From: Acidimicrobiia bacterium
GTDB lineage: Bacteria > Actinomycetota > Acidimicrobiia > IMCC26256 > JAENVU01
NCBI GenBank assembly: GCA_025361725.1
Contig: JANYJV010000019.1
Location: forward strand, 1-55,556
Direction of reading: 5' to 3'
DNA: 55,556 nucleotides
The notes below the pieces were generated by a model that saw nothing but the letters and a program-made list of their open reading frames with translations, was not told the origin of the DNA and ran no database searches. Below, in pieces: positions 31,258 to 40,734 of the stretch. Numbering within the stretch: position 1 is the stretch's first letter; each line of letters starts with the position of its first letter. A program made the translations under genes and the position numbers.

Positions 31258-32929
31258 GTGACCGGCGGGGGATCACATCCGAAGTCGTCCAGCTCCTCGT
31301 CGCTACTTCGTGTTGTCCTTCGCGATCGACGCGCGCTTCGGGTCACCATCGCCTTTACGTTCTTCAGCGGAGCGGAGTACGCCGTCTGGGTTGCACTCAT
31401 GGTGTACGCCTACGGAAGGGGCGGCGCGACCGAGAGAGCGGGCTCGTTGCGATGAGCCAGCTGACCCCTGCGGCCGTGCTCGCGCCAGTCGTTGGTGTTC
31501 TGACCGAGCGGCGAGCGCCCGATCGCGTCCTCGCCTACGGGTACTGGATCCAAAGCGCGACGCTGGGCGCCGCGGCGATCACCCTCGCGCTCCCCGGTCC
31601 GGCCTTCGCGGTGTACGGATTCACGATGCTCATGACTGTCGCGATCGCGGCGACTCGCCCCGCGCAGGCACTGGTAGTGCCGTGCTTCGCGCAGAGCGTC
31701 GACGGGCTCACCGCACTGAACGTCGTCACGGAATGGGCAGGCCAGGTTGCGGTGTTCGGCGCGCCTGCGGCGGCCGCCGGGCTGCTCGCACTCGGTGGTC
31801 CCGAACTCGTCTTCGCTTGCTTCTCCGTGGCGCTCGCCGCGAGCGCGCTCTCGACTCCTCGGCTCCCCGCAATGCCGAACCGAGTCGGGGGTATCGGCGC
31901 TACCACTCTCGCTGAGATCCGGGCTGGCTTCCGAACGGCGGTCGCCGAACCAGCAGTCCGCACCGTCCTGCTCGTCAGCTCCTTGACCTTCGTCACGATC
32001 GGTGCCCTTGATGTCATCACCATCGACCTCGCAATCGGACGGTTCGGCGGTACCGCATCGACCGCAGTATGGATGACGGCCACGCTTGGCGCGGGCGGGA
32101 TATTCGGCGCGGCGGTTGGGAGTCGACTCATCGGCCGCCGTCTCGCGCCGGCCCTCGTGGTCTCTGCGTTCGTCTACGGGGTCGCGCTCGGCGCCATCGG
32201 TCTCCTCCCCAACGAAGGATTCGCGTTCGTCATGCTCTTCATCGCGGGGTCGGGCAGGTGGTGGTCGCCATCTCGAGCCAGTCGATTCTGCAACGGTGCA
32301 GTCCGGCAGCTGCGGTCGGTCGGATCTTCGCACTGCGCGAGGCCCTCTTCTGTCTGGGTCTCGCAACCGGATCGATACTGGCGTCGATCCTGATCGATGC
32401 GTTCGGGCTCGAGGTCTCGCTGCTGGTGATCGGCGCGCTGCTCCCGACGTGCTCGGCGCTGCACGCTCGAACGATGTGGCGACTCGACGCCGCCGCCACG
32501 GTTCCGATCGTCGAGCTTTCCCTGCTTCGAACGCTTCCGATCTTCCATCGGCTCCCTGCACCGGCGCTCGAGGGACTCGCTCGGAGTGCCACGTCCATTC
32601 GCTTCGAGCCGGGGACCTATCTGATGATCGAAGGTGAGCCTGGAGAGCGCTACCTCGCGATCGCCTCCGGCGTCGCCCAAGTCCTGCAACAGGGAACAGC
32701 GGTCGGCACCGTCTCGAGCGGTGACGGCGTCGGCGAGATCGCGTTGCTACGGAACGTCGCCCGAACCGCCAGCGTGCGAGCGGAAACGACGGTGCACGCC
32801 ATCGCCCTCGGCAAAGCAGATTTCTTGATCGCGCTGACCGGTCATCCTGCCACCGCAGCCGCGGCTGACACCATCATCTCCGGTCACGGTGCGATCGACA
32901 CTGCCGAACATCTCACCCGGGAAGCGTGA
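31258..32929 (+). pseudogene. MFS transporter with C-terminal cyclic-nucleotide-binding domain, two frameshifts
   Basis: Three frames together spell one protein. The first (GTG 31258) gives the MFS start RVTIAFTFFSGAEYAVWVAL, then MVYAYGRGGATE. A shift at about 31430-31440, within GAGAGAG, leads to GLVAMSQLTPAAVLAPVVGV and most MFS helices. A second shift at about 32252, within GGGG, leads to VGQVVVAISSQSILQR and the last helices. About 110 residues then match a cNMP-binding domain, with RFEPGTYLMIEGEPGERYLA and the phosphate-cassette-like VGEIALLRNVARTASVRAE. Restoring the frame needs a 2-base change at a GA repeat and one added G at a G run. Both are typical slippage or sequencing-error sites, so the gene may be intact in the real genome. 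As written it cannot make the full protein. The 3' end overlaps map by 17 bases. Confidence 0.85.
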
Positions 32930-33665
32930 GGATCTGTGGCCCGTCATCGGTGACGGCAATCGTGTGCTCGAAGTGGGCCGCGCGGCTGCCGTCCATGGTC
33001 ACCACGGTCCAGCCGTCGTCAAGTGTCTCCGTTTCGGGTGATCCCACGGTGACCATCGGTTCGATCGCCACGACGAAGCCCGATCGAATTCGATGGCGGC
33101 GACCGCGCGGAGTCCGATAGTTCGGAACTTCGGGCGACTCGTGCATCGCGGTTCCAATACCGTGGCCGACGTAGTCCCGGACCATCGAAAGACCGGCTTC
33201 GACCGCCGCCGATTCGGCGGCGCCGCCGACATCTGCGAGGTTGTTGCCGACAACGAGCGCGGCAATGGCTCGATCGAGTGAACGCTGCGTGACTTCGAGC
33301 AGCTGTTGCGACACTGCGTCGATTTCCCCGACCGGTACGGTGATCGCCGCATCCGCATGCCAACCGTCGATGATGGCGCCGCAATCCAGCGAGACGATGT
33401 CGCCGTCCTGCAAGACCGTTTCATCGGGAATCCCATGCACGACGACGGAGTTCGGCGACGCACAGATGACGGCAGGAAACCCGTGATACCCGAGAAAGTT
33501 CGAGGTTGCGTCTCGCCGGGCGAGCACCTCGCGCGCGGCACGATCGATCGCCGCGGTCGTCACACCCGGTCGGGCGGCGCGCGCACACACTTCATGCATC
33601 TCGGCGACGACGCGTCCCGCCCGGGCCATCGTCGCGATTTCCTCTCGCGACTTGCGGCTACTCAC
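32913..33665 (-). CDS. map: Methionine aminopeptidase type I
   Basis: Removes N-terminal Met from new proteins co-translationally, using two divalent metals. The 250-aa length suits type Ia. The metal ligands are visible in order: DIVSLDCGAIIDGWHADAAI (two Asp), VGHGIGTAMHESPEVPN (His), GFVVAIEPMVTVG (Glu) and HFEHTIAVTDDGPQ (region of the last Glu). The start is GTG 33665, overlapping the end of adk by 8 bases. It is the last gene of the ribosomal spc block, matching the common order secY-adk-map. No terminator is obvious after it; its 3' end meets the MFS remnant. Confidence 0.97.
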   Translation of the reverse strand: MSSRKSREEIATMARAGRVVAEMHEVCARAARPGVTTAAIDRAAREVLARRDATSNFLGYHGFPAVICASPNSVVVHGIPDETVLQDGDIVSLDCGAIIDGWHADAAITVPVGEIDAVSQQLLEVTQRSLDRAIAALVVGNNLADVGGAAESAAVEAGLSMVRDYVGHGIGTAMHESPEVPNYRTPRGRRHRIRSGFVVAIEPMVTVGSPETETLDDGWTVVTMDGSRAAHFEHTIAVTDDGPQILTLPG

Positions 33666-34245
33666 TCCCGTTGGGGAACCGGGAGCCGACGGCCTTCAGC
33701 AACGCCGCGTTCACTTCATCTTCGGTTCCCAAGCCGTCCACCGTGGCCAGCACCGAACGTTCCCGGTAGAAGTCGACGAGCGGCTTGGTTTCGGTGTCGT
33801 ACAACTCGAGGCGGCGGCGAATGGACTCCTCGGTGTCGTCCTCGCGCCCCCGAGCGCGCATCCGGTCCACCACGATGTCAGTCGGGACGTCCAGGTCGAT
33901 GACGATGTCGATCGGGTGAGCCTCAAGGATGCGATCGAGTTCGAACGCCTGCTGCTTCGTACGCGGAAAGCCATCGAGCACGAAACCGGGTTGGACTTCG
34001 ATCGGGTTCTGAAATCGCTCGTGCACCACAGCGATGACGAGATCGTCAGGCACGAGTTCACCGCGGTCCATGAACGCCTTCGCCTCGAGTCCGGCCGTCA
34101 CCCCGGCAGTCGCCGAATCCCGAAACATCTGACCGGTCGACAGGTGCTGGATACCGAACTGAACCGCGAGCCGCTCACCCTGGGTCCCTTTTCCCGAGCC
34201 CTGCTTGCCGAGTAGGACCATGCGTGGTCCGCGACGTGTGCTCAT
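33658..34245 (-). CDS. adk: Adenylate kinase, short-LID form
   Basis: Catalyses ATP + AMP to 2 ADP; an essential energy-balance enzyme. 195 aa. The P-loop is MVLLGKQGSGKGTQGERLAV, and the AMP-binding region has LSTGQMFRDS and GFVLDGFPRTKQQAFELD. The LID is short (VDRMRARGREDDTEESIRRR), with no zinc cysteines, as is common in Actinomycetota. It lies 7 bases after secY, with map starting before its stop, so the three are translated together. Confidence 0.97.
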   Translation of the reverse strand: MSTRRGPRMVLLGKQGSGKGTQGERLAVQFGIQHLSTGQMFRDSATAGVTAGLEAKAFMDRGELVPDDLVIAVVHERFQNPIEVQPGFVLDGFPRTKQQAFELDRILEAHPIDIVIDLDVPTDIVVDRMRARGREDDTEESIRRRLELYDTETKPLVDFYRERSVLATVDGLGTEDEVNAALLKAVGSRFPNGSE

Positions 34246-34252
34246 CGGGGCC

Positions 34253-35554
34253 TCAGGAGAGGAAGCCCTCGTAGTTGCGCATCATCAGCTGGCTGTCGAT
34301 CTGTTTCATGGTTTCGAGCGCAACCCCCACCGTGATCAGGAGCGCGGTACCGCCGAACGGGAACTGGGTGATGTTCCACAACTTGAGGACAAGGAGGGGA
34401 ACGAGGGCGATGACCATCAGGAAGATCGATCCTGGCAACGTGATCCGGTTCAGCACCTTGGCGAGATATTTCTCGGTCGGCGGGCCGGGGCGGATTCCCG
34501 GAATGAAGCCACCCTGCTTGCGGATGATGTCGGCCTGCTGCTGGGGGTTGAACGCAATGGCCGTGTAGAAGTACGCGAAGAACAGGATCATCAGCGCGTA
34601 GAGACCCATGTAGGTGTAACTGTCGCCCCGCACCAGGTTCTTGTTCGCGAAGTTGGTCAACCAGCCCCAGTTGGCGGCGGACGCTATCAACGCAGGGAAC
34701 GCCAGGATGGAACTCGCGAAGATCACCGGGATCACCCCCGACTGGTTGACCTTCAGCGGAATGTACGTGCTCTGCCCGCCGTACATCCGGCGCCCGACCA
34801 CCCGTTTCGCGAACTGCACCGGTATTCGGCGCTGGCCTGATTCCACGTAGACGATGCCGGCGATCATCCCGATGCCGATGAGGATGATCACGGTGCCCTT
34901 GAACCATCCTCCCTGTGCGAAGACGGCACCGCCCTGAGCCGGGAGCCTCGATACCACCGACGCGAAGATCAGGATCGACATCCCATTGCCGATTCCACGT
35001 TGGGTCACGAGCTCACCGAGCCACATCACCAACGCCGTGCCCGCTACCCAGGTGAGCACGATGAGTGCAGCGCGGTACGCGTTGTAGTTCGGAATCATGT
35101 CGTGGCCGGTGAAACCGGCGGTGCCCAGCAGGCCCTGCTTACCCTCATGGAGTGCAATCACGAGCCCGGAGGACTGGACGAGCGCAAGCCCAACGGTGAC
35201 ATAGCGCGTCCACTGTGTGATCTTCTTCTGGCCCGACTGGCCTTCCTGCTGCCATTGTTCGAGTTTGGGGATGACGACCCCGAGAAGCTGCATAATGATT
35301 GAGGCCGTGATATACGGCATGATTCCGAGGAAGAAAATCGAAACGCTGGTGATCGCTCCACCGGAGAACAAGTCCAGAAACCCGACAACGCCCGTTCCCT
35401 GAGCAGAGTTCTGCAGGCTCTTGATCTGAGCAAAGTCGACGTACGGCACCGGAATGTGGGTGCCGAGTCGGTACACGAGCACGACGAAGATCGTGAACAG
35501 GATCTTGTTGCGCAGGTCGGGCACCCGGAACATGTTCCGCAGACGGGACAGCAT
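34253..35554 (-). CDS. secY: Preprotein translocase subunit SecY
   Basis: Core channel of the SecYEG translocon, 433 aa with ten membrane helices. It begins LRNKILFTIFVVLVYRLGTH. The plug region, VDFAQIKSLQNSAQGTGVVG, and the SecA/ribosome loop, QRRIPVQFAKRVVGRRMYGG, are recognisable, as is the C-terminal NYEGFLS. It ends 7 bases before adk. Between it and rplO are 47 bases. It is part of the spc operon. Confidence 0.98.
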   Translation of the reverse strand: MLSRLRNMFRVPDLRNKILFTIFVVLVYRLGTHIPVPYVDFAQIKSLQNSAQGTGVVGFLDLFSGGAITSVSIFFLGIMPYITASIIMQLLGVVIPKLEQWQQEGQSGQKKITQWTRYVTVGLALVQSSGLVIALHEGKQGLLGTAGFTGHDMIPNYNAYRAALIVLTWVAGTALVMWLGELVTQRGIGNGMSILIFASVVSRLPAQGGAVFAQGGWFKGTVIILIGIGMIAGIVYVESGQRRIPVQFAKRVVGRRMYGGQSTYIPLKVNQSGVIPVIFASSILAFPALIASAANWGWLTNFANKNLVRGDSYTYMGLYALMILFFAYFYTAIAFNPQQQADIIRKQGGFIPGIRPGPPTEKYLAKVLNRITLPGSIFLMVIALVPLLVLKLWNITQFPFGGTALLITVGVALETMKQIDSQLMMRNYEGFLS

Positions 35555-35601
35555 GGGTGGTGCGACCTCCTAGAGCGACTTCCGGACCCGGTCGGGTCAG
35601 G

Positions 35602-36093
35602 CTATCGGTTGGTCAGTGCGTTGCCCTTGGCCGGAGGCCGACGATCTCCCCAGGGAGCAGGGACGATTTCGACCGAACCGCCGGCCGCCTCGATCGCAGA
35701 CTTCGCGGACTCGGAAAAACCATGAGCTTTGACCGTGACTGCTTTGGTCAGCTCGCCGCGCCCGAGGACCTTGACCAGTCCGCGCTTGGCAACGAGACCG
35801 CGAGCACGCAAGGTGGCCGGCGAGACCTCGGCTCCGGCGTCGAAGGACTCGAGCGTGTCGAGATTCACCACGTGGTACTCGACCCGGAAGGGGTTGTTGA
35901 AGCCCTTCAGCTTCGGCGTCCGACGGTGCAACGGCGTCTGCCCACCTTCGAAGCCAGGCTTGACGGTGCCTCGCGCGCGCTGACCCTTACTGCCGCGACC
36001 GGCGGTCTTTCCGCCCTTGCCACCGATACCGCGCGCGATGCGCTGCTTCTTCTTGTGCGAACCGGCAGCCGGCTTGAGGTCATGGATCTTCAT
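35602..36093 (-). CDS. rplO: 50S ribosomal protein L15
   Basis: Component of the large subunit near the peptidyl-transferase centre, involved in late assembly. 163 aa, a normal to slightly long length. The signature N-terminus is MKIHDLKPAAGSHKKKQRIA, followed by the Gly-rich GIGGKGGKTAGRGSKGQRAR and FEGGQTPLHRRTPKLKGF. 91 bases of uncoded sequence separate it from rpmD, a larger gap than most in this block; I see nothing definite in it. Confidence 0.98.
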   Translation of the reverse strand: MKIHDLKPAAGSHKKKQRIARGIGGKGGKTAGRGSKGQRARGTVKPGFEGGQTPLHRRTPKLKGFNNPFRVEYHVVNLDTLESFDAGAEVSPATLRARGLVAKRGLVKVLGRGELTKAVTVKAHGFSESAKSAIEAAGGSVEIVPAPWGDRRPPAKGNALTNR

Positions 36094-36184
36094 CTGTCTC
36101 TCCCGCTCTCGGCGACTGCGTCGCCGGGCCGCTCGGGCCCCGGCTCGGGACTCTTGCGGAACGTCATGCTGCCTGTCCCTCGCC

Positions 36185-36367
36185 TCATGAGGAGAGTTCC
36201 TCCACGGTGATGAGATGCGGCACTTTCGCGATCATCCCGCGAATGACCGGATTGTCGTCGTGCTCACGAGTGTGGCTGATCCCGCGCAATCCGAGCGCGC
36301 GCAAGGTGCCGCGTTGCTTGGGCTTGATCCCAATCAGTGATCGGACTTGAGTGACCTTCAACTTCAT
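36185..36367 (-). CDS. rpmD: 50S ribosomal protein L30
   Basis: Small large-subunit protein, 60 aa. KLKVTQVRSLIGIKPKQRGT is the typical bacterial L30 start and LGLRGISHTREHDDNPVIRG the usual middle. The start is ATG 36367, sharing one base with the rpsE stop; GTG 36370, one codon upstream, is equally possible. Position after rpsE is canonical. Confidence 0.96.
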   Translation of the reverse strand: MKLKVTQVRSLIGIKPKQRGTLRALGLRGISHTREHDDNPVIRGMIAKVPHLITVEELSS

Positions 36368-36915
36368 CACGCGACCTCGGTGATCTCTGTCTTCTTGGCG
36401 TTGCGCTCCCGATACGCACGGAGCATGCCGACGGTGCTGACTTCCTCCGCCGACTTCCCGCGCATCTTTGCGATGTCATCCGGACGCCTCAAACCTTGAA
36501 GGCCCGCGATCGTGGCCCGTGACACGTTGATCGCGTTCGACGAACCGAGTGACTTGGCGAGCACATCGTGGACGCCGGCAGCCTCAAGGATGGCACGCGC
36601 CGCACCACCGGCGATGACGCCGGTACCCGGGGCGGCGGGCTTCAGCAGCACGCGCGCCGAGTCGTGCCGACCGACGATTTCATGGGTGATGGTCGAACCG
36701 GCGAGCGCCACCGCGAAGAGGTTCTTCTTGCCCTCTTCCATGCCCTTCTGGATGGCTGCGGGAACTTCCTTCGCCTTCCCGTAACCCAGACCCACATTTC
36801 CGTTGCCGTCACCGACAACCACGAGCGCGGTGAAGGAAAAACGCCGGCCGCCCTTTACCACTTTCGCCACCCGGTTGATCGCGATGACGCGCTCTTCGTA
36901 TTGATCGTTGGCCAT
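36367..36915 (-). CDS. rpsE: 30S ribosomal protein S5
   Basis: Small-subunit protein that helps translational accuracy, 182 aa. [40 protein letters not shown], and [16 protein letters not shown] are conserved S5 segments. The start is ATG 36915 (ANDQYEERV...); the open frame further upstream overlaps rplR and is not real. Its end overlaps rpmD. Confidence 0.98.
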   Translation of the reverse strand: MANDQYEERVIAINRVAKVVKGGRRFSFTALVVVGDGNGNVGLGYGKAKEVPAAIQKGMEEGKKNLFAVALAGSTITHEIVGRHDSARVLLKPAAPGTGVIAGGAARAILEAAGVHDVLAKSLGSSNAINVSRATIAGLQGLRRPDDIAKMRGKSAEEVSTVGMLRAYRERNAKKTEITEVA

Positions 36916-36919
36916 GGTT

Positions 36920-37276
36920 TCAGAACTCCAAACCGGCGCTGCGCGCGCCGTCGGCCACGGCGGCGACTCGGCCGTGGTACTTAAATCCACCGCGGTCGAA
37001 GACCACCGTGTTGATGCCGGCGCCCTTGGCGCGATCGGCCACCCGCTCGCCGACCGAACGAGCGGCGGAAACCGTCCCAGTCCCGTCGCCGCGCGCCGAG
37101 GCCTCCATCGTCGAGGCACTGGCGATCGTACGACCGGAAACGTCGTCGATCACCTGTGCATAAATGTGCTTGTTCGAGCGGAACACGGCCAGGCGTGGCC
37201 GCGCGGCCGAGCCGTGGACCTTCTTGCGCACCCGGAGGTGGCGACGTCGACGGCTGTCGTTCGTCTTCACGCGCAT
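36920..37276 (-). CDS. rplR: 50S ribosomal protein L18
   Basis: 5S rRNA-binding protein, 118 aa. [36 protein letters not shown] and [20 protein letters not shown] are the L18 landmarks. It sits 4 bases before rpsE and follows rplF by 14 bases, in the standard spc order. Confidence 0.98.
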   Translation of the reverse strand: MRVKTNDSRRRRHLRVRKKVHGSAARPRLAVFRSNKHIYAQVIDDVSGRTIASASTMEASARGDGTGTVSAARSVGERVADRAKGAGINTVVFDRGGFKYHGRVAAVADGARSAGLEF

Positions 37277-37290
37277 CAGCTGTACGTTCC

Positions 37291-37830
37291 CTACTTCGCG
37301 GACTTCCCGGCTTTGCGCACAACGCGCTCACCGGCGTAACGGATGCCCTTGCCTTTGTACGGCTCGGGCTTTCGGATCTTGCGGATGTCGGCCGCGACCT
37401 GGCCAACGAGTTGCTTGTCGATGCCGGAAATGAGAATCCGGTTCGGGGTCGGAACCTCGAAAGTGATCCCGTCCGGGGCGTCGATGGGCACCGAATGCGA
37501 GAAGCCCACTTGGAGCTCCAGCTTCGACGGTCCTTGTGCCGCCGCGCGATACCCGACGCCGACGATCTCGAGTTCTTTGGTAAAGCCCTCGGACACTCCG
37601 ACGACCATGTTCGCGACGAGTGACCGCGCCATCCCGTGCAGCGCGCGGTGACGGCGTTCGTCATCCGGACGGGTCACGAGCAGCTGGTCCCCTTCGCGGT
37701 TGACGAAGATGTCGTCAGGGGTCTTCCACGCCAGCTGGCCCTTCGGTCCCTTGACCGACACGTGCGACCCGTCGATCGAGATTTCGACGCCGCTCGGAAC
37801 GGTGATCGGGCTCTTACCGATGCGAGACAT
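37291..37830 (-). CDS. rplF: 50S ribosomal protein L6
   Basis: Large-subunit protein at the factor-binding region, 179 aa, with the usual two similar domains: [20 protein letters not shown] at the start, GRLAWKTP-like [13 protein letters not shown], and [20 protein letters not shown] at the end. It begins 3 bases after rpsH. Confidence 0.98.
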   Translation of the reverse strand: MSRIGKSPITVPSGVEISIDGSHVSVKGPKGQLAWKTPDDIFVNREGDQLLVTRPDDERRHRALHGMARSLVANMVVGVSEGFTKELEIVGVGYRAAAQGPSKLELQVGFSHSVPIDAPDGITFEVPTPNRILISGIDKQLVGQVAADIRKIRKPEPYKGKGIRYAGERVVRKAGKSAK

Positions 37831-37833
37831 GAT

Positions 37834-38232
37834 TCACCACACCTGACAGAGCACTTCGCCGCCGACGCGACGCTTGCGCGCCTCGCGGTCGGTGAGCAGT
37901 CCCTGGTTGGTCGAGAGGACGGAAATCCCCATACCTCCGAGCACACGTGGCACGCGATTCGCAGCCATGTACACGCGCAGGCCCGGCTTGGAGACACGCT
38001 TGATTCCCGAGATAGTGCGCTTACGCTCCGGCGTGTACTTCATCGTGATCGTCAGCTTGTTCCCGGGGCGCGTCGGATCGTCCGCGACCTCGAAGCCTTC
38101 GATATAGCCCTCACGCAGCAGAATCCCGGCGAGTGCTTCCTTCAGTTTCGATGACGGCATCTCGGTCAGATCATGCATCGCGATGTTCGCGTTGCGGATC
38201 CGAGTGAGCATGTCGGCAACTGGGTCGGTCAT
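37834..38232 (-). CDS. rpsH: 30S ribosomal protein S8
   Basis: Primary 16S rRNA-binding protein, 132 aa; in E. coli it represses the spc operon by binding its mRNA, and whether that holds here cannot be seen. [16 protein letters not shown] opens it and [20 protein letters not shown] closes it. The start is the ATG at 38232 (MTDPVADML); a GTG at 38238 is two codons upstream. Confidence 0.98.
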   Translation of the reverse strand: MTDPVADMLTRIRNANIAMHDLTEMPSSKLKEALAGILLREGYIEGFEVADDPTRPGNKLTITMKYTPERKRTISGIKRVSKPGLRVYMAANRVPRVLGGMGISVLSTNQGLLTDREARKRRVGGEVLCQVW

Positions 38233-38251
38233 TGTCACTGGCTCAACCCCC

Positions 38252-38437
38252 TCACCACGAAGCCTTGGTCATACCTGGAACCTCACCCGCATGGGTGAGC
38301 TCTCGCAGGCAGATACGGCACAATCCGAACTTGCGGTACACCGAACGCGGCCGGCCACACCGCCGGCAGCGCGTGTAACCGCGCACCTTGAACTTCGGTG
38401 TGGCTTGCTGTTTGTTGACAAGTGCTTTCTTGGCCAT
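38252..38437 (-). CDS. rpsN: 30S ribosomal protein S14, zinc type
   Basis: 61 aa, the short zinc-ribbon form of S14 (S14 type Z). The four zinc cysteines are in [19 protein letters not shown] then CRICLREL. Many actinobacteria use this form here and keep a cysteine-free copy elsewhere for zinc starvation; none is in this window. It lies 3 bases after rplE. Confidence 0.98.
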   Translation of the reverse strand: MAKKALVNKQQATPKFKVRGYTRCRRCGRPRSVYRKFGLCRICLRELTHAGEVPGMTKASW

Positions 38438-38440
38438 GCC

Positions 38441-39010
38441 TTACCCCTGTGCTTCACGGCGGAATGGGAACCCGAGCGCGCGAAGCAACGCGCGCCCTTC
38501 GTCGTTCGTACGGGCGGTGGTGCAGATGGTGATGTCCATCCCTCGCACCGTGTCGATCTTGTCGTAGTCGATCTCGGGAAAGATCAGTTGTTCGGTGACG
38601 CCGAACGTGTAGTTGCCGGCACCGTCAAACGACGCCGGGTTCAGACCCCGAAAGTCACGGATACGGGGAATCGCCACGCTGACCAGCCGGTCGAAGAACT
38701 CCCACATGCGATCGCCACGCAAGGTGACCTTGGCGCCGATTGCGTTGCCTTCGCGAAGCTTGAACGTCGCGATCGACTTCTTGGCGCGGGTGATCGCCGG
38801 CTTCTGGCCTGCGATCAACGTGAGATCGGCTACGGCACCGTCCAGCAGTGACGACTGCTGGGTTGCCTGGCCGACACCCATATTGATCGCGATCTTGGCG
38901 AGGTTGGGAACCTGCATCACGTTCCCGAGGCCGAGTTCCGTTCTCAGCTGCTCGCGGAGTTCGGTCGCGTACCGCGTTTTCAGGCGCGGGACCGTGGTCG
39001 TGGTTACCAC
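38441..39010 (-). CDS. rplE: 50S ribosomal protein L5
   Basis: 5S rRNA- and P-site-tRNA-contacting protein, 189 aa. [38 protein letters not shown] and [20 protein letters not shown] are conserved. The start is GTG 39010, which shares a base with the rplX stop (TAGTG); upstream frame belongs to rplX. Canonical place in the spc operon. Confidence 0.98.
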   Translation of the reverse strand: MVTTTTVPRLKTRYATELREQLRTELGLGNVMQVPNLAKIAINMGVGQATQQSSLLDGAVADLTLIAGQKPAITRAKKSIATFKLREGNAIGAKVTLRGDRMWEFFDRLVSVAIPRIRDFRGLNPASFDGAGNYTFGVTEQLIFPEIDYDKIDTVRGMDITICTTARTNDEGRALLRALGFPFRREAQG

Positions 39011-39315
39011 TACAGGTCCTTTCCGCACTTGCGACAGACGCGAACTTTCGTGTCGCCGTCCATTCGGTAACCGATGCGGGAGTGCTTGCCGCACGAGGTG
39101 CACACGATCGCCACGTTCGAGACGTGAATCGGCATGTCCTTGTCGATGATGCCGCCCTGCATCGTGGCCTTCGTGGCACGCTGGTGCCGCTTCGCGACAT
39201 TGACGCCGTCCACGATGACCTTGTCGGCGGCCACGAGAACGCGGGTGACCTCGCCGGTCTTGCCGAGGTCCTTGCCCGCAATGACTTGGACCTGATCGCC
39301 CTTACGGATTTTCAT
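39010..39315 (-). CDS. rplX: 50S ribosomal protein L24
   Basis: Assembly-initiating large-subunit protein, 101 aa. The KOW motif is in [20 protein letters not shown]. The C-terminus carries a cysteine pair of pairs, [19 protein letters not shown] and [10 protein letters not shown], forming a predicted zinc ribbon. A 68-base gap separates it from rplN. Confidence 0.98.
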   Translation of the reverse strand: MKIRKGDQVQVIAGKDLGKTGEVTRVLVAADKVIVDGVNVAKRHQRATKATMQGGIIDKDMPIHVSNVAIVCTSCGKHSRIGYRMDGDTKVRVCRKCGKDL

Positions 39316-39383
39316 GGTCGCTCCACCCTCAGTACGGCAGCAAGCGCGACCGCCCCGGGGCGGGTTCCGCTCAGCTTTTTCAT

Positions 39384-39752
39384 CTAGAGCACCTCCGGGG
39401 CCAGGGACACGATGCGCATGAACTTGCGGTCACGCAGTTCGCGCCCGACGGGGCCGAAGATGCGCGTGCCACGCGGCTGCATCTGATCGTTGATCAGGAC
39501 GGCGGCGTTCTCGTCGAAACGGATGTAGCTCCCGTCAGGACGGCGGCGTTCCTTCTTGGTGCGCACGACAACGCACTTGACGACGTCACCTTTCTTCACT
39601 GCGGCACCCGGCGTCGCGTCCTTGACGGTCGCAACGAAGATGTCTCCAATGCCGGCATACCGACGGCGCGTGCCACCGAGCACCTTGATGCACAGGACTT
39701 CACGTGCACCAGAGTTGTCGGCAACCTTGAGTCGGCTCTCTTGCTGGATCAT
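39384..39752 (-). CDS. rplN: 50S ribosomal protein L14
   Basis: Interface protein of the large subunit, 122 aa. [20 protein letters not shown] is the typical start, and [20 protein letters not shown] and [20 protein letters not shown] follow. The ATG overlaps the rpsQ stop (ATGA), so the frame upstream of 39752 is not part of it. Confidence 0.98.
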   Translation of the reverse strand: MIQQESRLKVADNSGAREVLCIKVLGGTRRRYAGIGDIFVATVKDATPGAAVKKGDVVKCVVVRTKKERRRPDGSYIRFDENAAVLINDQMQPRGTRIFGPVGRELRDRKFMRIVSLAPEVL

Positions 39753-40027
39753 CGAGCCCGCTCCAGCACTTCGACGACCCGCCAGCGCTTGTTGCGCGAC
39801 ATCGGACGGGTCTCGGCCAGCCGCACCCGGTCGCCCTCGCGAACTTCGTTGGCTTCGTCGTGCGCGAAGAGTTTGGTGGTGCGCTGCAGTGTCTTGCGGT
39901 ACCGCGGGTGCTGCACCCGGTCGACCACGCTGACCACAACGGTCTTGTCCATCTTCGTTGACACCACGATGCCCTCGCGAACCTTGCGTCGATTGCGTTC
40001 GACGGGCGTTTCGGTGGCTTCGGTCAT
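39749..40027 (-). CDS. rpsQ: 30S ribosomal protein S17
   Basis: Primary 16S-binding protein, 92 aa. [20 protein letters not shown] and [20 protein letters not shown] are conserved S17 stretches. It overlaps rpmC (ATGA at 40024-40027) and rplN, so the three genes are translated together. Confidence 0.98.
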   Translation of the reverse strand: MTEATETPVERNRRKVREGIVVSTKMDKTVVVSVVDRVQHPRYRKTLQRTTKLFAHDEANEVREGDRVRLAETRPMSRNKRWRVVEVLERAR

Positions 40028-40251
40028 GAGTTTCCTCCCTCGGCCGTTTCGGCGGCTGCGATCTCGCGCTCGCGAAGGAGCGTGTTGAGCCGAGCGACGT
40101 CCCGCCGAACCTGGCCAAGGCGCGAGCTGTTGTCGAGCTGGCCGGTGGCGGACTGGAAGCGAAGGTTGAAGTGCTCTTCCTTCGCTTCGGCCAGCCGCTG
40201 GACAAGCTCGGCGTCGTTCAGTTCTCGGAGTTCCTGTGCGCTACTCGCCAT
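40024..40251 (-). CDS. rpmC: 50S ribosomal protein L29
   Basis: Small protein at the exit-tunnel rim, 75 aa. [20 protein letters not shown] and [20 protein letters not shown] are diagnostic. It starts 5 bases after rplP and overlaps rpsQ. Confidence 0.97.
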   Translation of the reverse strand: MASSAQELRELNDAELVQRLAEAKEEHFNLRFQSATGQLDNSSRLGQVRRDVARLNTLLREREIAAAETAEGGNS

Positions 40252-40256
40252 GGTGA

Positions 40257-40673
40257 TCAGGCCTCGTCGTGACGCACGACAAAGCGCGTCTTGATCGGCA
40301 ACTTGTGCATTGCGAGCCGCATGGCTTCACGTGCCAACGGCTCGGCGACACCGGACAGTTCGAACATCACGCGACCCGGCTTGACGACGGCAACCCAGCT
40401 CTCGGGGTTGCCCTTGCCTGATCCCATGCGGGTCTCCGCCGGCTTCTGAGTAATGGGCTTGTCAGGAAAGACCGTGATCCAGACCTTCCCGCCACGCTTG
40501 ATGTGGCGGGTCATTGCGATACGGGCAGCCTCGATCTGGCGGTTGGTGATCCATCCCGGCTCGAGCGCCTGGATTCCGTAGTCACCGAACGTCACCTTCG
40601 TGCCGCCTTTGGCCACTCCCGACATCCGGCCGCGCTGCACCTTGCGGTGACGAACCTTCCTCGGCATCAACAT
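40257..40673 (-). CDS. rplP: 50S ribosomal protein L16
   Basis: Large-subunit protein near the A site and tunnel, 138 aa. [40 protein letters not shown] and [20 protein letters not shown] are conserved. The start is ATG 40673; an upstream open frame to 40745 lies in the rpsC end. A 61-base gap separates it from rpsC. Confidence 0.98.
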   Translation of the reverse strand: MLMPRKVRHRKVQRGRMSGVAKGGTKVTFGDYGIQALEPGWITNRQIEAARIAMTRHIKRGGKVWITVFPDKPITQKPAETRMGSGKGNPESWVAVVKPGRVMFELSGVAEPLAREAMRLAMHKLPIKTRFVVRHDEA

Positions 40674-40734
40674 GGTCGCACTCGTTCCTCGTGCCGTTCT
40701 CTCGAGACCGAAGTCATCGCAGTCCGCTCGGCCA

